The position numbers were made by a program, and so were the translations under genes. 10,813 nt of DNA from contig JANEMG010000055.1 in assembly GCA_024511045.1 (NCBI GenBank), forward strand, positions 1 to 10,813, written 5' to 3'. Under the pieces are notes generated by a model. That model made no database searches and was not told where the DNA came from. It saw nothing but the letters and a program-made list of their open reading frames with translations. Below, piece after piece: positions 7,619-10,813 of the stretch; positions within the stretch are counted from its first letter, which is position 1, and the number at the start of each line of letters is the position of its first letter. The stretch is from Gammaproteobacteria bacterium. Lineage in GTDB: Bacteria; Pseudomonadota; Gammaproteobacteria; Methylococcales; Methylomonadaceae.

Positions 7619-7655
7619 AAAAAAAACCTCCCGATGCCTTTGCGGCAAGGGGAGG
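7619..7655 (-). terminator. Rho-independent terminator of the minus-strand unit
   Basis: Read on the minus strand, CCTCCC (7655-7650) pairs with GGGAGG (7632-7627). A 2x2 internal loop follows, then TGCC/GGCA with a five-base GCAAA loop, and eight T residues (7626-7619) come straight after. This is a textbook intrinsic terminator for the minus strand only; the plus strand has no T-tract after the stem. It ends transcription converging on the wbpM operon. Confidence 0.88.
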
Positions 7656-7664
7656 CGAGGAGCC

Positions 7665-7727
7665 AAGCAGAATAATGATGAGGAGGTTTCTGCTTAGGGG
7701 TACAACACCAGGAGGAAGTGAGCGGTG
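7665..7727 (-). ncRNA. Paired hairpins with CCUCCU loops in the 3' part of the minus-strand transcript
   Basis: Two consecutive hairpins lie between the 50-codon ORF and the terminator. The distal one is strong: AAGCAGAA (RNA of 7695-7688) pairs with TTCTGCTT (7672-7665) around a 15-nt loop beginning ACCUCCUC. The proximal one is weak: CACC (7727-7724) pairs with GGTG (7709-7706) around a 14-nt loop ending UUCCUCCU. Both loops expose CCUCCU, which is complementary to Shine-Dalgarno sequences. C/U-rich loops followed by a U-rich terminator are typical of regulatory RNAs that block ribosome binding. Whether this part acts as an RNA, or is only a 3' UTR, is inference. Confidence 0.45.
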
Positions 7728-7732
7728 CAGAG

Positions 7733-7885
7733 CTAGTTGTTGGAGCTTGCGCAATTGACAGCATTGCTGAAAATTGCCGCGCTACCGAACAACAGGCTGG
7801 AAAAAACGAATTGACCGGAAATGAAGCTCCACATTCCGGCAATGACCAGTAGCGCTTTAATCAGATCTTGTTGATAGTTGCCCAT
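7733..7885 (-). CDS. Small hydrophobic protein of 50 residues, unknown
   Basis: I do not recognise this gene. It encodes 50 residues beginning M-G-N-Y-Q-Q-D-L-I-K and ending in the polar tail N-C-A-S-S-N-N. Residues 11-43 are almost wholly hydrophobic or small, enough for one membrane helix or a short hairpin of two. It has only one acidic (Asp7) and one basic (Lys10) residue and a single Cys45. Support for real expression is contextual: a GAGG Shine-Dalgarno about 9 nt before the ATG, a sigma70-like promoter at 7970-7998, a structured leader and a strong terminator, all on the same strand. It may be a small membrane protein, a type I-like toxic peptide, or a peptide on a dual-function RNA. 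No antisense promoter was found that would support the type I reading. Confidence 0.6.
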   Translation of the reverse strand: MGNYQQDLIKALLVIAGMWSFISGQFVFSSLLFGSAAIFSNAVNCASSNN

Positions 7886-7962
7886 CAGTAAATACCTCAA
7901 TCAATAATTACAAACTGTTTAAGTCCCGAAGGACGGTGGCGATATCGGCTCGCCATGAATAT
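7886..7962 (-). promoter_or_regulatory. Structured 5' leader of the small-protein transcript
   Basis: About 77 nt separate the predicted transcription start from the small ORF. On the minus strand it forms GGCGA/TCGCC (7954-7950 with 7942-7938) and then GTCC-TTCG-GGAC (7934-7923), a hairpin closed by the very stable C(UUCG)G tetraloop. A 19-codon ORF (ATG at 7956, TGA at 7899-7897) spans both hairpins and ends in the Shine-Dalgarno of the 50-codon ORF. It has no Shine-Dalgarno of its own, so a leader peptide is only a possibility. Confidence 0.45.
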
Positions 7963-7969
7963 GCTGCAT

Positions 7970-7998
7970 ACTATACAGACGCCCAGCGGAGTACACAA
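7970..7998 (-). promoter_or_regulatory. Sigma70-type promoter for the small-protein transcript
   Basis: On the minus strand TTGTGT (7998-7993) is followed after exactly 17 bp by TATAGT (7975-7970), with TG directly before the -10. Initiation is predicted near 7962. It faces the 50-codon ORF and its terminator, making a single-gene unit of about 345 nt. Confidence 0.6.
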
Positions 7999-8006
7999 TA
8001 CGGCAT

Positions 8007-8035
8007 TTGATGAACAGATTGTTTCCTGTTATAAA
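8007..8035 (+). promoter_or_regulatory. Divergent sigma70-type promoter
   Basis: TTGATG (8007-8012) and TATAAA (8030-8035) are spaced by exactly 17 bp, only about 8 bp from the -35 of the oppositely directed promoter. The next genuine gene on this strand is the LysR regulator more than 300 bp away, beyond a large palindrome. The promoter therefore either serves a long leader or is left over from a lost gene. Confidence 0.5.
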
Positions 8036-8038
8036 ATA

Positions 8039-8086
8039 ATGAGAAAAGTCAAGCTGTTTTCTTTCTTTATTGCAGGGATTTTTTGA
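8039..8086 (+). other. Short ORF resembling a truncated signal peptide
   Basis: A 15-residue ORF starts with ATG a few bases after the TATAAA box and reads M-R-K-V-K-L-F-S-F-F-I-A-G-I-F before TGA. The basic start followed by a hydrophobic run is what the first half of a Sec signal peptide looks like. No Shine-Dalgarno fits between promoter and ATG. It may be the surviving start of a gene destroyed when the downstream repeats arrived, or chance. Confidence 0.2.
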
Positions 8087-8134
8087 CGGATGCGTTTCAC
8101 TGATCCGGCCTCGGACGGCTGCTCCGCCACGAGC

Positions 8135-8243
8135 ACGTCATCGTTCCCATGCTCCGCGTGGGAACGCGGGCAGCGACGCTCTGCGTCGCGGAACGCAGAG
8201 CGTTCCCGGACGGGGTGCCCACGGAGACCGTGGGAGCCATGTG
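8135..8243. repeat. Large interspersed palindrome built of four small hairpins
   Basis: Four hairpins with 3-nt loops follow one another: 8143-8165 (GTTCCCA/TGGGAAC, extended to 10 bp with one G-T pair, loop TCC), 8173-8189 (GCGACGC/GCGTCGC, loop TCT), 8190-8206 (GGAACGC/GCGTTCC, loop AGA) and 8218-8234 (CCCACGG/CCGTGGG, loop AGA). The first pair is an imperfect inverted copy of the second pair about a centre at 8189/8190, so the whole element is also one long palindrome. Similar CGTTCCCA..TGGGAACG elements are scattered in many gammaproteobacterial genomes. It encodes nothing convincing; ORFs across it are by-products of its composition. It is probably a non-autonomous mobile repeat. Confidence 0.8.
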
Positions 8244-8268
8244 AAATTGCGGCTGAATCCGCGCCTGC
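8243..8268 (-). repeat. Degenerate REP copy abutting the palindrome
   Basis: This stretch matches the REP at 10407-10432 at 22 of 26 positions, in the same orientation. It starts at the last base of the palindromic element. A separate hairpin, TCCGCG-CCTG-CGCGGA (8258-8273), overlaps its end. The mutations suggest an older insertion than the identical copies at 7557 and 10407. Confidence 0.6.
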
Positions 8269-8363
8269 GCGGATACTGTCAACAAATACCCGCATGCAGC
8301 CTGTGGATCCGGGAGGCACGCTTTACGCCTTAAAAGGCTCGACTCAATGACTCTGGAGGTCCC

Positions 8364-9290
8364 GTGGACAAACTGAAAGCGATGACTGTTTTCGTGCGTG
8401 TCGCCAAAGCCGGCAGCTTTGCCGGCGGCGCCCGGGATCTGGGAATTTCCCGGGCGATGGTTACCAAGCACATCAGCCATCTGGAAAACTACCTGGGCAC
8501 CCGTCTGTTCAACCGGACCACGCGCAGCCTGAGTCTGACGGAGATGGGCGCTTCCTTTCTCGAGCGCTGCCAGCAGATCCTGTTCGATATAGAAGAAATG
8601 GAGGCGGCAGTCACCGAACTGCAGGTGGACCCGCGGGGAGTCCTGAAGATCAGCGCGCCGCCATTTATCGGCGCCGCGCATATTGCCCCTGCCGTGGCGG
8701 AATTCCTGAAGAGATATGCGGAGGTTTCTGTGGATATGGTGCTGCAGGGAAGCCATGGCGATTTGATCGACGAAGGCGTCGATCTGGCCGTCTTTCTGGG
8801 GGATCTGCAGGACACCAGTCTCATTGCCCGGAAACTCGCCAGTTCGCCGCTGGTGGTTTGCGGCGCTCCCGACTATTTTTCCCGCAACGGTATTCCCCGT
8901 CATCCGGAAGATCTGAACGATCACAGTTGCCTGGTGAACTGGGCCATTCATCCCCGTGACAAATGGCAGTTTCAGGGGGAAAAGGGCGAGATCGTGATCA
9001 AGGTTGCCGGGCGCATGCAGGCCAATGTCGCCGATCCTATCCGCATTGCCGCGGCCAAAGGTCTGGGGCTGGTCATGCTGCCTACCTACATCGTCGGCCG
9101 GGATATCCGGAAAGGCCTGCTGCAGGTGATCCTGCAGGACTACCAGCCGCAGCCCCTGGCCATCCATGCGGTTTATCCGCATCGCAAATATCTGTCCGCC
9201 AAGGTCAGGAGCTTTCTGGATTTTCTGCAGGAATGGCTGCCTCCGCGCCTGGAATTGCAGACCCCGGAGCATCACTTCGACCATGAATAA
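8364..9290 (+). CDS. LysR-family transcriptional regulator (CrgA/DmlR-like)
   Basis: This 308-residue protein has a winged helix-turn-helix at about residues 3-62: V9-F-V-R-V-A, S18-F, the recognition helix around S29-R-A-M-V-T-K-H-I-S, and L-G-T-R-L-F-N-R-T-T-R. The C-terminal effector domain is periplasmic-binding-protein-like and starts at about residue 90 (P-R-G-V-L-K-I-S-A-P). The G-V-D-L-A-V-F-L-G and L-P-T-Y-I-V features recall the CrgA/DmlR branch. The GTG at 8364 is preferred over the ATG at 8382 because it sits just after GGAGG (8355-8359) and gives the usual M-D-K-L-x-A-M start. No divergent target gene adjoins it; instead it overlaps the following methyltransferase by 8 bp. Ligand and targets are unknown. 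No clear promoter was seen between the upstream repeats and the start. Confidence 0.93.
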   Translation: MDKLKAMTVFVRVAKAGSFAGGARDLGISRAMVTKHISHLENYLGTRLFNRTTRSLSLTEMGASFLERCQQILFDIEEMEAAVTELQVDPRGVLKISAPPFIGAAHIAPAVAEFLKRYAEVSVDMVLQGSHGDLIDEGVDLAVFLGDLQDTSLIARKLASSPLVVCGAPDYFSRNGIPRHPEDLNDHSCLVNWAIHPRDKWQFQGEKGEIVIKVAGRMQANVADPIRIAAAKGLGLVMLPTYIVGRDIRKGLLQVILQDYQPQPLAIHAVYPHRKYLSAKVRSFLDFLQEWLPPRLELQTPEHHFDHE

Positions 9291-9852
9291 ATGGGACAGC
9301 ATCTACAGCCGGGCCGCGCAACGGGATTATCCGGCTGCCGCGGTACTCACCGAAAACGGCTTTCTGCTGCCGGAGTCCGGTTCGGCGCTGGATCTGGCCT
9401 GTGGCCTGGGCAGCAATGCCCTGTATCTGGCGGAACGGCATCTTGTCACGGAGGCCTGGGACCAGTCCCGGGTTGCCATCGATAAATTGCAGCGCCTGGC
9501 GGATTCACGGAACTTGCCGTTGAAGGCGCGCGTGAAAAATATTTCCCCGCAGGCATTTATTAATTGCGCATTTGATGTTATTGTGGTCAGTCGGTTTTTG
9601 GGCAGGACTCTGACGGATGGCATCATTGCCGCGCTGAAACCCGGCGGAATACTGTATTACCAGACCTATACTTTGGAAAAAATCGGGCAGAAGGGGCCGG
9701 GCAATCCTGATTATCTGCTTGCTGAAAACGAGCTGCTGAGCCTGTTCTCCCCATTGAGAATCGTCTACTACCGGGAAAACGGCCGGATCGGTGACGTAAA
9801 CCTGGGCCTGAGAAACGAGGCGCAGCTGATTGCCTGCAAGAGGGCGCCTTGA
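9283..9852 (+). CDS. Class I SAM-dependent methyltransferase, small
   Basis: This 189-residue single-domain protein has the class I motif I at A35-L-D-L-A-C-G-L-G-S-N45, with Asp37, Gly41 and Gly43 placed to bind SAM. Motif II follows as A-W-D-Q-S, and A-L-K-P-G-G-I-L-Y-Y-Q-T-Y is the late beta strand region. Overall it resembles TehB/UbiE-like small methyltransferases. The ATG at 9283 is used because M-N-K-W-D-S-I-Y is a typical start and it overlaps the lysR stop by 8 bp; the frame runs further upstream only as a shadow of lysR. GGAG lies 13 nt upstream. Substrate is unknown. The LysR gene appears to be co-transcribed with it. Confidence 0.85.
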   Translation: MNKWDSIYSRAAQRDYPAAAVLTENGFLLPESGSALDLACGLGSNALYLAERHLVTEAWDQSRVAIDKLQRLADSRNLPLKARVKNISPQAFINCAFDVIVVSRFLGRTLTDGIIAALKPGGILYYQTYTLEKIGQKGPGNPDYLLAENELLSLFSPLRIVYYRENGRIGDVNLGLRNEAQLIACKRAP

Positions 9853-9876
9853 CCGTCGGCCAGCCTCGATTATATT
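9849..9876 (+). promoter_or_regulatory. Sigma70-type promoter for the rhodanese gene
   Basis: TTGACC (9849-9854) and TATATT (9871-9876) are separated by 16 bp, close to consensus. The -35 contains the methyltransferase stop codon. Initiation near 9883 would give a leader of about 28 nt that is almost all pyrimidine (C-rich tracts at 9887-9900) and has no Shine-Dalgarno before the rhodanese ATG. Confidence 0.6.
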
Positions 9877-9910
9877 TTTTTAATTTCCCCCCTACCTCCC
9901 CTGATACACC

Positions 9911-10303
9911 ATGATAGATAACCTAACCCCGCCGCAGGCCTGGGAATTCCTCAAGGATCACCCTGAAGCAAAACTGATCGATGTCAGGACACGCATGGAA
10001 TATGCCTTTGTCGGACACCCGAAGGATGCCGTGCACATTCCCTGGAAGGAATTTCCCGACTGGCAGGTCAATGACCGTTTTCTGGATGCGGTTCGTGAGG
10101 TGGCGGCCGACCCGGACACGCCATTGCTGCTGCTGTGCCGCAGCGGGCAGCGTTCCCTGGATGCCGCCAGGGTTCTCGAGCAGGCCGGCTACCGGCAGCT
10201 GATCAATGTCCTGGAAGGCTTCGAGGGCGACCTGGATGCCGAAAAACACCGCGGCACGCAGGGTGGCTGGCGCTTTCACGGCCTGCCCTGGGAGCAGAGC
10301 TAG
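9911..10303 (+). CDS. Single-domain rhodanese-like sulfurtransferase
   Basis: This 130-residue protein is one rhodanese domain. The conserved start is L-I-D-V-R-T-R-M-E-Y (about 22-31), followed by H-I-P-W, and the active-site loop is C76-R-S-G-Q-R-S82, whose Cys carries the persulfide. The end G-W-R-F-H-G-L-P-W-x-Q-S is usual in this bacterial subgroup. Such proteins move sulfane sulfur in the cytoplasm; the physiological acceptor cannot be told. The start is the ATG at 9911; the leader has no Shine-Dalgarno. It probably forms its own transcription unit. The stop codon lies at the junction with a repeat element flanked by a 13-bp duplication, so the last residues may have been set by an insertion. 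Confidence 0.92.
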   Translation: MIDNLTPPQAWEFLKDHPEAKLIDVRTRMEYAFVGHPKDAVHIPWKEFPDWQVNDRFLDAVREVAADPDTPLLLLCRSGQRSLDAARVLEQAGYRQLINVLEGFEGDLDAEKHRGTQGGWRFHGLPWEQS

Positions 10304-10358
10304 GCCTGTTCCCGGATTCCGCTTTGCTGCATCCAGGCTACGGTGCTGGGAGCAGAGC
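10288..10358 (+). repeat. 13-bp direct repeat bracketing a 45-bp repeat insertion
   Basis: CTGGGAGCAGAGC occurs at 10288-10300, the last codons of the rhodanese gene, and again at 10346-10358. The 45 bp between them contain the stop codon and the GGATTCCGC..GCATCC repeat. The arrangement resembles a target-site duplication or a local duplication made when the repeat arrived. Confidence 0.6.
10311..10342 (-). repeat. Interspersed repeat of the CGTAGCC(C/T)GGATG type
   Basis: On the minus strand this 32-bp stretch opens CGTAGCCTGGATGCAGC and ends GCGGAATCCGGG. I recall this motif as a very common intergenic repeat in gammaproteobacteria. The ends form an imperfect inverted repeat (CCCGGAT with ATCCAGG, six of seven pairs). 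The function of the family is unknown. Confidence 0.65.
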
Positions 10359-10374
10359 CAGCAATTTCCAAGGT

Positions 10375-10432
10375 GTAGGAGCGGCTTCACGCGTTTCAAC
10401 CTGGCTGAAATCGCGGCTGAAGCCGCTCCTAC
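10375..10432. repeat. REPIN: two REPs in inverted orientation
   Basis: A 58-bp element is bounded by perfect 14-bp inverted arms, GTAGGAGCGGCTTC (10375-10388) and its complement (10419-10432). The right half (10407-10432) is an intact REP identical to the copy at the wbpM stop; the left half has lost three bases after its first 15. Paired inverted REPs are the mobile form moved by RAYT (TnpA-REP) transposases. No RAYT gene is in the window. Confidence 0.88.
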
Positions 10433-10454
10433 GGCGCTTTGTCGTTTCAGCAGA

Positions 10455-10538
10455 CTGTCATTTCGACCAACGGGAGAAATCCTGAGCGCCATGGCAATGG
10501 CGCAACGCTCGAGATCCCTCCTGACGTCGGGATGACAG
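10455..10538. repeat. 84-bp imperfect palindrome with TGTCAT ends
   Basis: The ends CTGTCATTTCGAC (10455-10467) and GTCGGGATGACAG (10526-10538) are inverted and match at 11 of 13 positions. A perfect inner hairpin, GCGCCAT-GGCA-ATGGCGC (10486-10503), marks the centre. An 11-bp piece of the right end, CGGGATGACAG, is repeated directly at 10546-10556. Elements of the TGTCATTTCGA type recur between genes in many bacteria and resemble small non-autonomous transposable elements. It lies upstream of typA and could insulate it from read-through. Confidence 0.7.
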
Positions 10539-10622
10539 AAAAAGCCGGGATGACAGCGCAATTGCACGCAGCGCCTGTTTGCCTGCCCCTGTATTTTTAT
10601 TTGAATCAACCAGTTGAACAAC

Positions 10623-10813
10623 GTGATAGACAACATTAGAAACATCGCCATCATCGCCCATGTCGACCATGGCAAGACCACCCTGGTGGACAAGCTTTTG
10701 CAGCAGTCCGGCACCTTTTCCAAACATGAGAAAGTCGCCGAGCGGATCATGGACTCCAACGATCTGGAAAAGGAGCGGGGCATCACCATTCTGGCGAAAA
10801 ATACCGCGCTGGA
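10623..10813 (+). CDS. typA: Translational GTPase TypA/BipA, N-terminal fragment
   Basis: The first 63 residues of BipA/TypA are present; the family is about 600 residues, so roughly nine tenths lies beyond the window. The sequence shows the GTPase P-loop A12-H-V-D-H-G-K-T-T20, then L-L-Q-Q-S-G-T-F, M-D-S-N-D and the switch I region E-R-G-I-T-I. BipA is a ribosome-associated GTPase that helps 50S assembly and growth at low temperature and under stress. The GTG at 10623 aligns with the usual family start (M-I-x-N-x-R-N-I-A-I-I-A-H). An in-frame TTG at 10614 would add three residues, and the frame is closed by TGA at 10602. No strong Shine-Dalgarno or promoter is apparent in the repeat-rich upstream gap. 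Confidence 0.95.
   Translation, partial: MIDNIRNIAIIAHVDHGKTTLVDKLLQQSGTFSKHEKVAERIMDSNDLEKERGITILAKNTAL

Noticed and set aside
7755..7760. Plus-strand TTGACA inside the small ORF as an antisense RNA promoter for a type I toxin-antitoxin pair
   Set aside because: No acceptable -10 hexamer lies 15-19 bp downstream, so an antisense antitoxin RNA is not supported by sequence.
8047..8052. Minus-strand TTGACT as a -35 box for the small-protein unit
   Set aside because: The nearest -10-like TATAAC is only 13 bp away, and the hexamer at 17 bp is ACAGGA. The TTGTGT/TATAGT pair nearer the gene is much better.
8135..8273. CRISPR array or tandem repeat
   Set aside because: The repeated units are inverted hairpins of differing sequence with no regular spacers, so this is a palindromic element and not an array.
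8029..8319. Minus-strand ORF of 96 codons over the palindrome upstream of lysR
   Set aside because: Most of it is a translation of the palindromic element and degenerate REP. Such repeat-derived frames are often misannotated; there is no ribosome site or domain.
9923..10789. Minus-strand ORF of 288 codons from typA through the repeats into the rhodanese gene
   Set aside because: It crosses three repeat families and runs antisense to two well-supported genes. The V-G-A-A-S-A-A-I-S-A segment is simply a translated REP.

Overview
The window looks like a GC-rich gammaproteobacterial chromosome. TypA/BipA, a CrgA/DmlR-like LysR regulator and a rhodanese read as typical of that class. The polysaccharide genes match in kind and order the distal end of the Pseudomonas aeruginosa serotype O6 B-band O-antigen locus (wbpS-wbpT/U-wbpV-wbpL-wbpM). 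The intergenic spaces carry GTAGGAGCGGC-type REP sequences and other palindromic repeats common in Pseudomonas-like and sulfur- or methane-oxidising gammaproteobacteria. The genus cannot be fixed from the sequence alone.

Layout. (1) 1-500: the tail of a VapB-type antitoxin and a complete VapC PIN-domain toxin, joined by an ATGA overlap. (2) 508-7549: five co-directional polysaccharide genes: an AsnB/WbpS-type amidotransferase, a GT4 glycosyltransferase, a WbpV/WbpK-type sugar-nucleotide epimerase/reductase, a WbpL-type polyprenyl-phosphate sugar-phosphate transferase and a WbpM-type 4,6-dehydratase. The middle three are joined by ATGA overlaps. WbpM and the epimerase should make an N-acetyl-6-deoxyhexosamine nucleotide (UDP-QuiNAc or UDP-FucNAc), WbpL would load it onto undecaprenyl phosphate, the GT4 enzyme would extend it, and the amidotransferase would convert a uronic acid to a uronamide. 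(3) 7550-8363: a long intergenic region. It holds a REP at the wbpM stop, a compact minus-strand transcription unit (promoter, structured leader, 50-codon hydrophobic ORF, two hairpins with CCUCCU loops, intrinsic terminator), a divergent plus-strand promoter, and a large palindrome made of four small hairpins fused to a degenerate REP. (4) 8364-9852: a LysR-family regulator overlapping a small SAM-dependent methyltransferase. (5) 9911-10303: a single-domain rhodanese with its own promoter. (6) 10304-10622: a cluster of three unrelated palindromic repeat families, including a complete REPIN. (7) 10623-10813: the N-terminus of typA/bipA, cut by the window end.

The best candidates for something undescribed are the minus-strand unit at 7619-7998 (possible small membrane protein and/or regulatory RNA), the repeat-rich spacers, and the toxin-antitoxin pair set directly in front of the O-antigen amidotransferase. 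All functions are inferred from motifs and context read by eye. No database search was run.
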